Shown piece after piece: positions 1-9,103 of a stretch of 64,000 nt of DNA. Position numbers and translations under genes: made by a program. Location: the NCBI RefSeq assembly GCF_000332175.1, contig NZ_KB235914.1, positions 1,061,966 through 1,125,965 of the forward strand. Reading direction: 5' to 3'. The notes beneath the pieces are model-generated. The model worked only from the letters and a program-made list of their open reading frames with translations, did no database searches and was not told the DNA's origin. Positions within the stretch are counted from its first letter, which is position 1; each line of letters begins with the position of its first letter. This DNA comes from Pseudanabaena sp. PCC 6802. Lineage in GTDB: Bacteria > Cyanobacteriota > Cyanobacteriia > Pseudanabaenales > Pseudanabaenaceae.

Positions 1-555
1 CCGATCTATATTTGGGATGACTTCGGTATAGTTTGCCCCCGAAACATCAGAAACAGCAATGATTTTACGATCTTCCTCGGTCAAGCGGCGATCGCTATTT
101 GTATCGGCTTTGACCGCAACATACCAAAGCCCTAAGGCTTGGACTAATTTACCATCCCGATCGTTTTTGCCAAACTTCTCAGCCCGAATAAAAAGGGAAT
201 TATTCTTGGGAACGAGACGAATCGCCGATTTATCCTTGACATTCAGAATCAAGTAATTGGTCGTCGAAGATGCACCCTTGGTATAGTAGCCGCGATCGCT
301 TTCCTGTGCCAGTACTATGGCTCCTAAAAGATAGGGGGTACCCTCAATATTTTCAAACGCACCCAAACCTAACTTATTACTCTTGAGCGATGAATTATTA
401 GAATCGGTAAGAATAACGTTACTAATACTGCGATCGCGAGTCGAGTACTTATAAATCTGATAGGCAACATACCCCATCAAACCGATCAGCAGAATGCCTC
501 CCACAAAAACAATAAGCTTATTCACTACATGGATTGGGTCGGGACGATGGCTCAT
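1..555 (-). CDS. Hypothetical membrane-anchored protein, C-terminus cut off by the window edge
   Basis: The reading frame is open from an ATG at 555 to the window edge, so about 185 N-terminal residues are visible. After a short basic N-terminus (MSHRPDPIHVVNK) there is one hydrophobic segment at about residues 14-32, consistent with a single membrane anchor. The rest reads as a soluble extracytoplasmic domain. Near the visible end, DTNSDRRLTEED resembles a calcium-binding EF-hand loop (Asp/Asn/Asp spacing), but no second loop is visible. I do not recognise the family, and its C-terminus lies outside the window. A decayed Uma2 gene lies on the other strand just upstream. Confidence 0.75.
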   Translation of the reverse strand, partial: MSHRPDPIHVVNKLIVFVGGILLIGLMGYVAYQIYKYSTRDRSISNVILTDSNNSSLKSNKLGLGAFENIEGTPYLLGAIVLAQESDRGYYTKGASSTTNYLILNVKDKSAIRLVPKNNSLFIRAEKFGKNDRDGKLVQALGLWYVAVKADTNSDRRLTEEDRKIIAVSDVSGANYTEVIPNIDR

Positions 556-593
556 ACTGAGAAGTATTTGTAAATTTTGTTTTCGATTATAGT

Positions 594-844
594 CTAGTAG
601 TTGAAGTCGATATAACGAGTTCGTCGCGATCGCGCTTAAATATTTACAAAGCGATGGGCTTACCAGAAATCTGGCGTTACAATCACCAGGGCTTGAAGAT
701 TTTGCAGTTATCTCTGGGGAATATGTAGAGTGCGAAGGTAGCTTGACATTCCCATTTCTTTCCACTGAAACTCTTGAAAGACTCCTCGAACGAGGCAAGC
801 AATCGAAAAATCACAACAATCTAATTCAAGAGTTACGCACTTGA
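594..844 (+). pseudogene. Uma2-family (DUF820) endonuclease remnant, 5'-truncated and frameshifted
   Basis: Translating from 594 gives LVVEVDITSS, then IYKAMGLPEIWRYN and GLKILQLS. This is the typical C-terminal half of Uma2 proteins, including the conserved VEVDITS and GLPEIWRY blocks. At about 716-719 the frame must shift by one base to continue with GEYVECEGSLTFPF and on to the stop at 842-844. The N-terminal hundred or so residues are missing. This is therefore a decayed gene with one indel. The 119-residue frame on the opposite strand (708-1067) covers it and is most likely a shadow. A full-length Uma2 gene is present at 23850-24470. Confidence 0.85.
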
Positions 845-898
845 TTGCAAAATCAGAAGAACCCACATAAGGCTTACCCTCAATAACTACCCAAGCCG

Positions 899-926
899 CC
901 CCATCAAGGCGATCGCCTTGATGGGG
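899..926. repeat. Perfect 28-bp palindrome centred on a HIP1 octamer
   Basis: The bases from 899 to 926 read identically on both strands (14-bp arms, no loop), with GCGATCGC in the middle and CCCCATCAAG at the outer left. In RNA it would fold into a near-perfect stem. It lies between the Uma2 remnant and the 3' end of the small secreted protein gene, so it could act as a bidirectional stop or processing site. It lacks the T-run of a standard terminator. Confidence 0.7.
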
Positions 927-1008
927 ATGACAGATTAGGGATTTGCTCAGAAATAAAATACCAGCGCCTACGGTTGGGACATTATTTGTTGGCAATTCCC
1001 TTAGCATT

Positions 1009-1362
1009 TTAATGCTCGTTCGCAAAGAATTGAATTGCGTTGGTAACCGAACCGAGATATTCTTCATCCTCTAAGGTCTGAGCAGGTAGTTTGTTCTCAT
1101 TTACTGCTGCTTGTACGAGGCTTTTAGCTGTAACTTTGCCAGACCGCAAATCGCTGGTAAACTGCCCAGAACTGGCAATTCCACTTTTTTCAAAGTACCC
1201 TTGATAGGCAAGGAAAACAAGATTGAAGGGCTTTAACTCAGGGCTAGACATTGCCACGTACCGAATAGATGGATTCGCCCCGATCGTTTGGGCATTGACG
1301 GTTGGAACTGCTGATGCAAGTAGTACTAAAACTGAAAGACTGCTAAGAAGAAGGCGTTGCAT
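1009..1362 (-). CDS. Small secreted hypothetical protein
   Basis: This 117-residue protein has a clear Sec signal peptide: basic MQR, a hydrophobic run LLLSSLSVLVLLASAV, and a likely cleavage after VNA near residue 24. The mature part contains AYQGYFEKSGIASSGQF and SLVQAAVNENKLPAQTLEDEEYL. I associate this pattern with small conserved cyanobacterial proteins of unknown function (a helical 'open loop then LPA' motif). It has no cysteines and no catalytic motif. It is monocistronic: the upstream spacer to the tRNA nucleotidyltransferase gene is about 150 bp and carries HIP1 sites. An exported, presumably periplasmic, location is inferred from the signal peptide. Confidence 0.75.
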   Translation of the reverse strand: MQRLLLSSLSVLVLLASAVPTVNAQTIGANPSIRYVAMSSPELKPFNLVFLAYQGYFEKSGIASSGQFTSDLRSGKVTAKSLVQAAVNENKLPAQTLEDEEYLGSVTNAIQFFANEH

Positions 1363-1510
1363 AGTATAAACTCCCTGTGTTGCTGGTTGTTTAGTAAATT
1401 CGATGGCTACTAGAATGCATTAACAAACTGAGTTAACCCCGATCGCTATATGAGAGTTCGTTCAGAATTTGCTAAGAAACCCGATCGCGATCGTTTCCGG
1501 TTTGAAAGGC

Positions 1511-4216
1511 TTAAGGTAGAGGAAACTGCTGTGTTATAAATGACTCAGCTTCAGTTACAGTCGCGATCTTCCCATCCAGTACTTGCTCTCGCAGCGCATT
1601 GAGCATGGTTTGGTAATGCCGTCCTGGTTTATAGCCCATGCGCTTCAGGTCTTGACCGCCAAGGGGCATTTTCATCAAATTCCATTCTCTCAAATAACGA
1701 TATAGCAACCTGCAACTGACAGGCGTAGCAACTATTGCTAACATAACCACCTCGGTCGCGCTCGCTCGCTCCAGCAATCTCACCACTTGACTGGGTGATA
1801 AATTAGGCGTGAGTTGAGGTAAGAGGCGATCGCTCAAGTTGCGGAAATTTGCCAATCGATGTAACCCTGCTTGATTGAGATGTAGCCGCTTGGCGATCTC
1901 TACTGGGTCTGGATGAGGAGCGCTTGGCTGCGCCCCGCAAGCTAATGCAAATTCCAAGCGAACTTGCCAAATACTATGACGTTCTATCTCGCTATAGAAA
2001 CGGGCAAAATGATATAGCCACGAGCCTAAACGTCTTAGTTGCCAAATCAATTCTGGAGAAAGCTGCAGATCTGGATGCAGGTAGTGTAATGCCCCCAGAT
2101 CGTCTAACTGTTGTAGGGCTGCAATCCAATCTTTAGACTCCAGGACGTAACGGAACTCCTGCTTCAGTCTGGTATTTTGATATGCCCATATGCCTTTGCT
2201 GTTGTAGCCTTTGATTAACTGACTGGCGGATTGAGCGTATTCTCTTGTACGTGGGTCGAGATGGAATCCCAAACGCACGGCAAATCTGACTGCACGTATG
2301 ATGCGAGTCGGATCTTCGATAAAGCTATTGGGATGTAAAATGCGAATCGTGCGATTCTCCAAATCTTCTAGACCGCCGAAAAAGTCGAGGATTTGCCCCG
2401 CTCGATCGCCATTCAAACGTAAAGCCAGGGCGTTAATCGAGAAATCGCGCCGATAGAGATCCTGCTGGATCGAACTGGCTGCAACCTCTGGCAAAGCCGC
2501 TGGATAGGGATAGAATTCCGTGCGCGCAGTTGCAATGTCAATCCACAAACCATCCGACCAGGTAAGTGCTGCCGTCTGAAACTTTCCGTGAATTTCCAAT
2601 TTAGTTTTGGGATAAATCGATTGCAGCGATCGCGCTAGTTTGACACCCCAGCCTTCCAAATCTTTGCCGTTACCAACCAGGGGATGCTGGCCGTCAACAA
2701 CTAGATCGAGATCGTCAGTGGCTAGATTTAACAACAAGTCTCGTACAGCACCCCCCACCAAATACAGTTGCAATTGCATCCGATCCGCTGCCAGAGCAGC
2801 CTGCTGTAAAATATCCCAATAGCGAGGAGCGAGCAGGTTGTGCAGTTGCACCTGCAAGCGATCTCGTACCTGAGCGATCGGCTGGGGTTCCGAGCTGAGT
2901 TGATGGAGGTGGCGCAATACATCCGTGCGCGTGACGATACCCACTAACTCATCATTGTCCAGAACTGGCAACCGTCCAATATCCCATCTCAACATCATGT
3001 TCTGAATTTCAGATAGAGGTGTTTGCGGCGCGATCGTCCGCACCGTAGTAGCCATGTATCCCCTCACCGGCGCATGACCAAACCCATGATGTAGAGCCAA
3101 ATCGAGATCGCGTCGCGAAATCACACCTACCAGTCGATCCTGCTCGTTCACCACCGATAGACCAGAGTGGCCGTAGCGCAACAAAACTCGCTGTGCTTCA
3201 TCGATTGTGGTATCGGGTCGAATTGTACGTACGGGTGAAGACATCAGCATTTGGGCAACAACTACCTGGGGAACGCGATCGCTCAGAGCCTGTTCGATCT
3301 CAGCCGCCAGTACCTCTAAATTTACGGGTCCGTCAGCGGTGACTTTCAAAGATGCCGACGCTGCTAAAGCATGACCGCCTCCACCATAGCGCTGCATCAG
3401 GGTATGTAGTTGCGCAAAGTCGTGGCGCGATCGGGCAATCATGCTAATCCGATCTACTTGCTGGGCGATCGCGATCAGGATATCAACTTCAGCGATCTCC
3501 ATCAGGTGCTCGACCACTCCGGATAAACCAGTGATAAACTGCTCGCGTTGCAAAGGCCACACAGCAATTTGATATCCCTGTACGGTTTTAGTGCGTGCCG
3601 GTAATTCTGCCAATCCCTGCGTCAATACCTCCTGCATCAAAGGCGACATGGCATGGTCAATATAGGTGGCTAACACCTTGAGATTTACACCCTGCTGCAT
3701 CAGCCATGCCAGAGCGATCGCATCCCGTGCTGTCGTATGGGCAAATGTGAGCGAACCGGTATCGACATGTATGCCTAACGCTAGGGCTGTAACTTCAAAG
3801 GGAGTAAGCTGAATCGCTTGCGCTTGCAAGCGCTCGACAATCAAAGTACAGGTCGATCCAACTGGTTCTACGCACCGACTTGAGACATTAAAAGTACTTG
3901 CATCCGATTCGGAACTAAGGGGATGGTGATCGTAAATATGTACTTCCACTCCTGGTTGGGATAGCCATTCAGCAGCTTTTCCCAAGTAGCTGGGCGATTG
4001 CGTATCGACAAGTATAGCGCGCTTAATGGATGCAGGATTGACCGATCGCATCTCGATTAGAGGATATTCATCGCGATACAGGGATAAAAATTCCCGCACA
4101 GGTACTTGCATACCACCCGTAAGCACGATCCGTGCCCCTGGGTACAGCCTTGCTGCACCCACTGCGGCACCAAGTGAATCAAAATCCGCCGTAGCGTGAC
4201 AAAGAATTATATCCAT
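1511..4216 (-). CDS. tRNA nucleotidyltransferase fused to DHH phosphoesterase and CBS domains
   Basis: About 901 residues. An N-terminal DHH domain (residues about 1-300) shows HATADFDSLGAA, VDTQSPS, IYDHHPLS and a DHHA1 motif RYGGGGHALAAS. Two CBS domains follow (about 310-440, including GLSVVNEQDRLVGVISRRDL). A class II poly(A) polymerase/CCA-adding head follows, with VGGAVRDLLL, the catalytic DDLDLVVDG, RDFSINALAL and the EDPTRIIRAVRF template motif. The fusion occurs in cyanobacteria and Aquifex-like lineages, where the nucleotidyltransferase completes the CC or A part of tRNA 3' ends. Which bases this one adds cannot be read from sequence. The start is the ATG at 4216; a TTG one codon upstream is also possible. 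Confidence 0.9.
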   Translation of the reverse strand: MDIILCHATADFDSLGAAVGAARLYPGARIVLTGGMQVPVREFLSLYRDEYPLIEMRSVNPASIKRAILVDTQSPSYLGKAAEWLSQPGVEVHIYDHHPLSSESDASTFNVSSRCVEPVGSTCTLIVERLQAQAIQLTPFEVTALALGIHVDTGSLTFAHTTARDAIALAWLMQQGVNLKVLATYIDHAMSPLMQEVLTQGLAELPARTKTVQGYQIAVWPLQREQFITGLSGVVEHLMEIAEVDILIAIAQQVDRISMIARSRHDFAQLHTLMQRYGGGGHALAASASLKVTADGPVNLEVLAAEIEQALSDRVPQVVVAQMLMSSPVRTIRPDTTIDEAQRVLLRYGHSGLSVVNEQDRLVGVISRRDLDLALHHGFGHAPVRGYMATTVRTIAPQTPLSEIQNMMLRWDIGRLPVLDNDELVGIVTRTDVLRHLHQLSSEPQPIAQVRDRLQVQLHNLLAPRYWDILQQAALAADRMQLQLYLVGGAVRDLLLNLATDDLDLVVDGQHPLVGNGKDLEGWGVKLARSLQSIYPKTKLEIHGKFQTAALTWSDGLWIDIATARTEFYPYPAALPEVAASSIQQDLYRRDFSINALALRLNGDRAGQILDFFGGLEDLENRTIRILHPNSFIEDPTRIIRAVRFAVRLGFHLDPRTREYAQSASQLIKGYNSKGIWAYQNTRLKQEFRYVLESKDWIAALQQLDDLGALHYLHPDLQLSPELIWQLRRLGSWLYHFARFYSEIERHSIWQVRLEFALACGAQPSAPHPDPVEIAKRLHLNQAGLHRLANFRNLSDRLLPQLTPNLSPSQVVRLLERASATEVVMLAIVATPVSCRLLYRYLREWNLMKMPLGGQDLKRMGYKPGRHYQTMLNALREQVLDGKIATVTEAESFITQQFPLP

Positions 4217-4895
4217 CAACCCAGAGTCATAGTCATGTAAGTAATCTCCGGCGATCGCTATATTGACGATAAAGCGATCGTAGCAGAGGCAGCGCAGAAA
4301 ATTACATACATCAGGGTAATAAGCAATTACGCCAGCAGCGATCGCGCTGGAAAGATCGAGTAGAGGTAGCGATCGAGACGCGATCGTTTACGATCCTTGC
4401 CAAATAGCTGCTTACTTCTCATCAATCGCTTCCACCATCCATCTCTTCATGTTGGTTGAAAGCTAGCAAAAGAGTAGTAAACGATTGGTAAAGGAATAGT
4501 AATGGAATCGTAAAGACATCAAATTTGCTGCATGTGGAAATCTGTGGGGCATCAGTTAAAAATATCGAGAAGCCAGCGAAGACGAAATATCAAGGAGAAA
4601 GTTTCTGAAGTATAAATATATTTAAAATAATCATTGTATGGAATGGCAAAACCGCCTTTCTACAAGGTTTTTATGATTTAATCGCGATAAGGAGCGATTG
4701 CTTTTTCCAGGAATCATCTATTCCTTAAGGAAGATGTGAAGGGATCCGCTACTGAGAAATAATGACTCCCAGTTTGGCAAGCTAGCAATCTTCATTTGCT
4801 CAATGTCAACATTTCATATTAGTGGGAACACACTTGTGTTATAGAGATTTGTTCGGTGTCTTTATGCCACCCACTTTTGTGAAATACGAATTAGG

Positions 4896-4975
4896 TAGCT
4901 ATCTGATTCAAATAAAAATCTAACTGAGCGATCGCAATCTCTCTTTCTAAATTCAGGATCGCTCGTTAGATAGCT
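4896..4975. repeat. Competing inverted repeats in the gene-free region
   Basis: The arm at 918-933 of this kilobase (4918-4933, ATCTAACTGAGCGATC) pairs with 4957-4971 (GATCGCTCGTTAGAT) with a single bulged base and a 23-nt loop. A second arm, TAGCTATCT at 4896-4904, pairs perfectly with AGATAGCTA at 4967-4975. The two right arms overlap by the AGAT bases, so the two stems exclude each other. This is the geometry of a switch or of an unannotated small RNA. No protein-coding frame explains it. Confidence 0.6.
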
Positions 4976-5080
4976 AAACAGCATGACGGCATGCCCTTGA
5001 GCATTGCTGCACCACCTTAAAAGAACACTCCTCGGTTAGTGGAGGTTAAGTCACACCCACTAACATTACAAGTTGCGAGG

Positions 5081-5117
5081 ACAAACTCTGAAACTCTAAA
5101 CTTCGTTCTGAGTTTGT
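5081..5117 (+). repeat. Hairpin in the leader of the CAP/RTX gene
   Basis: ACAAACTCTGAA (5081-5092) and TTCTGAGTTTGT (5106-5117) pair with one mismatch around a 13-nt loop. The hairpin is 123 bp upstream of the ATG of the CAP/RTX protein and is not followed by a T-run. It may be part of the leader or an operator; which one is not determinable here. Confidence 0.5.
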
Positions 5118-5240
5118 GCGGTCAGTTCGCATGGGAAATTTGCTCGATCGTAATTAGCGCTTGCAAATCTCTGCACCAAGGCTTAGCCGAACGCTATTCC
5201 ATTTGCAAATTCTGAAATTACTTTTGAGGAATGAAAAGTT

Positions 5241-6389
5241 ATGACAACAAACGCTAATTTTGTCAGCGAAGTGCTGAGACTTACGAATGAATTCCGCGCT
5301 CAAAATGGCTTGCCCCCGCTTAAGTCGAACGCGGAGCTGCAAGCCTCAGCACAGGGACATTCTCAAGACATGGCATCAGGCGACTATTTTAGTCACACTG
5401 GCAAAGATGGCTCTTCACCCTGGGATAGAGATAAACGGGTTGGTTATGCTGCCAACAGCATGGGCGAAAACATCGCAGCCGGTCAAACTACTCCCCAAAT
5501 CGTCGTTCAAGGATGGATAGATAGTCCTGGACATCGCGCTAACATGCTAAATCCCAGCTTCACCGAGCTGGGAGTTGGCTACTATCTCCTGGAAAATGAC
5601 ACTGGGAGTGTAAATTACAAGCACTACTGGACTCAGGAATTTGGCAGCGGCGATACCGATCCAAGTAGCAATATACCCCCCGGTTCAAATTCAAATCCGA
5701 ACCCGAACCCGAATCCAAATCCGAACCCGAACCCAAACCCAAATCCGAACCCAAATCCGAACCCAAATCCGAACCCGAACCCAAACCCGAACTCAGATTC
5801 AATTATTACAGGCACGAATGGAGATGATACCCTGAAGGGTGGATCCCGTGACGAGTATTTCTATGGATTGAGCGGTAACGATCTGATCCGGGCTGGGGGA
5901 GGTAAAGACCTCATCTACGGTCAGAGAGGGAATGACACCCTCTATGGTGAAGATGGAGCCGATCTCCTGATTGGCGGCAGCAATAAAGATCGCCTTGTTG
6001 GTGGTAATGGCGACGACCTTCTGCTTGGCACTAGATGTGTTTCCGACCCAGGAAATGGTCGAGGAGAGATAGATGTCCTGACTGGAAATGCTGGTCGCGA
6101 TCGCTTTAGCTTAGGTTTGAGCAATAACCCGAAAGCCTTTTACGATGACGGCAATTCTTCATCCTCAGGATCTAAAGACTATGCTTTGATTACTGACTTC
6201 AGTCTTAAGGATGGGGATGTCATCGATCTTAAAGGTTCGGCAGGCGACTATCGCTTGAAGGCTTCTTCTAGCGGATTACCCAGTGGCACTGGCATCTTCC
6301 TCAAGAACTCAGGAGAGGATGAGCTGATTGGAATTGTCCAAAATGTCGATTCGCTCTCCCTGACAAGCCCAGCATTTAATTTTGTTTAA
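5241..6389 (+). CDS. Secreted CAP-domain protein with (Asn-Pro)n linker and RTX calcium-binding tail
   Basis: 382 residues in three blocks. Residues about 8-135 form a CAP/SCP-PR1 domain: EFRAQNGLPPL, HSQDMASGDYFSHTG, MGENIAAG and WIDSPGHRANMLNPSFTELGVGYY supply the His/Glu/His cavity residues. Residues 152-184 are an uninterrupted Asn-Pro repeat. The C-terminal half carries about six RTX nonapeptides (GTNGDDTLKGG, GNDTLYGEDGADLLIGG, GGNGDDLLLG), which bind calcium and mark type I secretion. There is no Sec signal peptide, as expected for that route. GAGGAA at about 5225 precedes the ATG. Bacterial CAP proteins have varied or unknown roles. I infer an extracellular or surface-attached protein that folds outside the cell with calcium. 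No type I transporter genes are adjacent. Confidence 0.88.
   Translation: MTTNANFVSEVLRLTNEFRAQNGLPPLKSNAELQASAQGHSQDMASGDYFSHTGKDGSSPWDRDKRVGYAANSMGENIAAGQTTPQIVVQGWIDSPGHRANMLNPSFTELGVGYYLLENDTGSVNYKHYWTQEFGSGDTDPSSNIPPGSNSNPNPNPNPNPNPNPNPNPNPNPNPNPNPNPNPNSDSIITGTNGDDTLKGGSRDEYFYGLSGNDLIRAGGGKDLIYGQRGNDTLYGEDGADLLIGGSNKDRLVGGNGDDLLLGTRCVSDPGNGRGEIDVLTGNAGRDRFSLGLSNNPKAFYDDGNSSSSGSKDYALITDFSLKDGDVIDLKGSAGDYRLKASSSGLPSGTGIFLKNSGEDELIGIVQNVDSLSLTSPAFNFV
5694..5792 (+). repeat. Tandem AAYCCN hexamer repeat encoding Asn-Pro
   Basis: Thirty-three codons alternate Asn (AAT/AAC) and Pro (CCG/CCC/CCA), giving 16.5 Asn-Pro units with only synonymous variation. The repeat is open in several other frames, which explains the low-complexity antisense frames that can be called there. 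It forms a stiff linker between the CAP and RTX blocks and is prone to length change by slippage in 6-bp steps that keep the frame. Confidence 0.9.
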
Positions 6390-6459
6390 GATTAAATGCC
6401 GTGGTTAAGGTTAATAAGTAAGCATGGATCAATCTTCTTTAACGTCAGTTCTACAGACC

Positions 6460-6747
6460 TCATGTTTCTTTAGATTCTTTCCCAAATAGCTGCTTGCCGC
6501 CCAAAAACCACCATAACTGAGCGCTAATTAGGGCAACCCCTCCCACCGTAACTGCAATTTTGAGTGCGAGGGGTTGCTCAATACGCCGAAATTGATTTAA
6601 CGGAGGACTAGATTGATGCGATCGCAAACTCGATCGCGCATCCATCTCCTGAGACATCCCAGTCCCGAATATTGCTGATGGTGTTGCAAATAATATTAAG
6701 AATAATCCAACCCCAATACCTGTAATGTTGCGCATACTGTTTTGCAT
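6460..6747 (-). CDS. Small membrane protein in the copper ATPase operon
   Basis: This 95-residue protein has two hydrophobic stretches, IGVGLFLILFATPSAIF near the N-terminus (anchor or signal) and IAVTVGGVALISAQLWWFL at about 62-81. A polar, basic loop separates them (SLRSHQSSPPLNQFRR). It starts 19 bp after the stop of the copper ATPase gene on the same strand, so it is almost surely co-transcribed with it. It has a single Met-rich patch (GMSQEMDAR) and no CxxC, so direct metal binding is not evident. I do not recognise the family. From its position I infer an accessory role in copper efflux. Confidence 0.75.
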   Translation of the reverse strand: MQNSMRNITGIGVGLFLILFATPSAIFGTGMSQEMDARSSLRSHQSSPPLNQFRRIEQPLALKIAVTVGGVALISAQLWWFLGGKQLFGKESKET

Positions 6748-6766
6748 GGACTAACTCCTGAGAAAT

Positions 6767-9103
6767 TTAGCGAAAGAGAGAAGGACGGAAATTGCGCAGG
6801 CGCAGGGCATTTGTGACGACCGAAACTGAACTAAATGCCATCGCCGCCCCAGCGATAATGGGGTTGAGCAATAGTCCAAACGTGGGAAAGAGAATCCCTG
6901 CGGCAATGGGAATGCCCGCTACGTTGTAGATAAAGGCAAAGAAAAGATTTTGCTGGATATTGCGGATCGTGGCGCGGCTGAGTTGAATGGCCGTCACAAT
7001 GCCTTGCAGATCGCCTGAAATGAGGGTGATATCGCTAGCGGCGATCGCCACGTCCGTCCCCGTACCGATCGCCATACCCACATCCGCCTGCGCCAGCGCT
7101 GGAGCATCATTGATGCCATCTCCCACCATTGCCACCAGTTTACCTTCTGCTTGTAATGCCTTTACTTGCATCGCTTTTTGGTCGGGGCGGACTTCAGCAC
7201 GCACCCGCTTAATTCCAATTTCGCGGGCGATCGCGTCGGCAGTGGCTTGATTATCACCCGTTAGCATCACTACTTCAATTCCCATTTTTTGTAAAGTGCT
7301 GACCGCAGAGCAGGATGAAGGTTTTAAGCGATCGGCAATCCCAATTAAGCCGATCGCTCGTCCATCGATCGCCACCCATACAACCGTTTTGCCGCCAGTT
7401 TCCCAAGCCGCTTGATATTCCAGCAGCGATTGCGTGTCAACCCCCATTTCATCAAACCAGCGGCGCGTTCCCACCTGTACTAGAGACTCATCTACTTGAC
7501 CCTGCACGCCGCTACCCGCGATCGCGAGGAAATCCGTCACTGCCATCCAATTGGAGCCACTATTAGATTCATGAGCTGGCGCGATCGTGTTGGCATATTG
7601 CACGATCGCCTCTGCTAGGGGATGTTCGGAATGGCGCTCTAGTGCTGCTATCAGTTGCAATAGATAATTTTTGTCGTGCCGATCGTCCGGTACAGCCCAA
7701 AAATCTGTCACTGAGGGTTTTCCCTGGGTCAGCGTTCCGGTTTTATCGAGTACGATGGTCTGAATTTTATGGGCTAGCTCCAGACTGGTGGCATCTTTAA
7801 TCAGAATGCCGTTGGCTGCGCCTTTACCAGTGCCCACCATCACGGATGTTGGTGCTGCCAGCCCCAAAGCACAAGGACAGGCAATAATCAGCACTTCCAC
7901 CGCCGTAATCGTAGCCAGCGTCAGATTTCCCATGACATTAAACCAAATCACAAATGTGCCGATCGCGATCGCGATGACCGCAGGCACGAACCATCCCGTC
8001 ACCCGATCGGCTAAACGTTGAATAGGAGCCTTGGAACCCTGCGCATCCTGAACGAGTTGCACGATCTGCGCCAGCACCGTATCTTTCCCAACTCGCCGCG
8101 CGCGAATTTGCAAACTGCCAGTTTTATTCAGCGTTGCCCCAATTACTTCATCTCCTACCTTTTTCTCAACGGGAATGCTCTCGCCCGTCACCATCGACTC
8201 GTCAACCGTGGAATAACCAGCGATCGCTTCGCCATCTACAGGAATTTTCTCCCCTGGTCGCACCAGCACGACATCATCTATTTGCACTGCCGCAATAGGG
8301 ACATCAACTTCTTGGCCGTTGCGAATCAGTCGGGCGGTTTTGGCTTGCAATCCCATCAGTTGCCGAATTGCTTCCGAAGTTTCCCCTTTAGCGCGATTCT
8401 CCAGCAATTTCCCCAAGAGAATCAGTGCAATCACGATTACGGCTGCCTCGTAGTAAACTGCAGGTTGCAAACCCTGCGCTATAAAGAAACCGGGGGCGAT
8501 CGTAACGGCGAGCGAATACAGGAAAGCCGCACTTGTTCCTAAAGCAATTAGGGTATCCATCGTTGCGGTGCGGTTCTTAAAGGCTTTCCAAGCGCCGATG
8601 TAGAAAGAACTCCCGCCCCAAAACTGAATTGGAGTCGCGAGAAGGAGTTGCAACCAGGGATTGTGCAGCCAGCCAGGGATAAACGGCAGCGACAATCCCG
8701 TCATCATCGGCAACGAACCGATCGCTAAGATGGCACCAATAAAGGCTCCCAGAGCGACCTTGCGCGTCAAACCTCTTTGTTCGGCTAAGCGCACCGTCCT
8801 TTCTATATCCTCAGAATCGATGGCACTGGCCTCTAGCAAAATGGCGCGATATCCGGCTGCTTCGACTGCTTGTTGCACGATCGCAGGATCGGTTTCTCGG
8901 GCGTTATATGTAACTGTCGCCTGTTCTAAGGCAAAGTTGACATTACCGCTAACTACACCCTTAACTTCGCGAATGGCTGACTCAACCCTGTTAGCACAGG
9001 AAGCACAACTCATGCCCAACAGTTTTAGAGTAATGGTGGGTAGGCTTTTTGTCCGATCTGCGGCTCCTGGTTTGGCACTGTAACTGGCGGCTGTCTGTCT
9101 CAT
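6767..9103 (-). CDS. copA: Copper-translocating P1B-type ATPase
   Basis: 778 residues. There is one N-terminal heavy-metal-associated domain with GMSCASC (Cys33, Cys36), then eight predicted membrane segments. Other landmarks are the actuator TGES ([11 protein letters not shown]), the metal-site CPC in [11 protein letters not shown], the phosphorylation motif DKTGTLT, HP in [10 protein letters not shown] and the hinge [24 protein letters not shown] and the C-terminal [16 protein letters not shown] match the P1B-1 (Cu+) signature of Asn/Tyr and Met-x-x-Ser-Ser. It exports Cu(I) (possibly Ag) across the cytoplasmic or thylakoid membrane using ATP. Its ATG overlaps the stop of the MerR regulator by 4 bp, so the two are translationally coupled. 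Confidence 0.95.
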   Translation of the reverse strand: MRQTAASYSAKPGAADRTKSLPTITLKLLGMSCASCANRVESAIREVKGVVSGNVNFALEQATVTYNARETDPAIVQQAVEAAGYRAILLEASAIDSEDIERTVRLAEQRGLTRKVALGAFIGAILAIGSLPMMTGLSLPFIPGWLHNPWLQLLLATPIQFWGGSSFYIGAWKAFKNRTATMDTLIALGTSAAFLYSLAVTIAPGFFIAQGLQPAVYYEAAVIVIALILLGKLLENRAKGETSEAIRQLMGLQAKTARLIRNGQEVDVPIAAVQIDDVVLVRPGEKIPVDGEAIAGYSTVDESMVTGESIPVEKKVGDEVIGATLNKTGSLQIRARRVGKDTVLAQIVQLVQDAQGSKAPIQRLADRVTGWFVPAVIAIAIGTFVIWFNVMGNLTLATITAVEVLIIACPCALGLAAPTSVMVGTGKGAANGILIKDATSLELAHKIQTIVLDKTGTLTQGKPSVTDFWAVPDDRHDKNYLLQLIAALERHSEHPLAEAIVQYANTIAPAHESNSGSNWMAVTDFLAIAGSGVQGQVDESLVQVGTRRWFDEMGVDTQSLLEYQAAWETGGKTVVWVAIDGRAIGLIGIADRLKPSSCSAVSTLQKMGIEVVMLTGDNQATADAIAREIGIKRVRAEVRPDQKAMQVKALQAEGKLVAMVGDGINDAPALAQADVGMAIGTGTDVAIAASDITLISGDLQGIVTAIQLSRATIRNIQQNLFFAFIYNVAGIPIAAGILFPTFGLLLNPIIAGAAMAFSSVSVVTNALRLRNFRPSLFR

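Larger units (their letters stand above)
4217..5240. other. Gene-free kilobase with inverted repeats
   Basis: No convincing reading frame is present on either strand. The stretch is AT-rich in its middle and holds the two inverted repeats listed separately (4896-4975 and 5081-5117). A loosely repeated block of AGTAA and CGATTGGTAAAG-like words lies around 4470-4516. It must contain the promoters of the tRNA nucleotidyltransferase gene (minus) and the CAP/RTX gene (plus), but I cannot pick -35/-10 boxes with confidence. Confidence 0.6.

Noticed and set aside
708-1067. 119-residue minus-strand reading frame
   Set aside because: It overlaps the decayed Uma2 gene on the other strand and the end of the secreted protein gene, has no recognisable motif, and its composition follows from the antisense of Uma2.
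5683-5699. tRNA T-arm-like GGTTCAAATTC
   Set aside because: It lies within the Asn-Pro coding repeat, and no acceptor or anticodon stems can be formed. I found no tRNA in the window.
5694-5792. CRISPR-like repeat array
   Set aside because: The units are 6 bp, without spacers, and are in-frame coding repeats. No other direct-repeat/spacer array is present in the window.
5560-5835. Several open frames over the Asn-Pro repeat (Gly/Phe, Leu/Gly and Arg/Thr-rich)
   Set aside because: They are produced by the hexamer repeat being free of stops in most frames; the CAP/RTX frame alone has coding features.
8018-8542. 174-residue plus-strand frame opposite copA
   Set aside because: It is entirely inside the copA coding region on the other strand, with no family motif.
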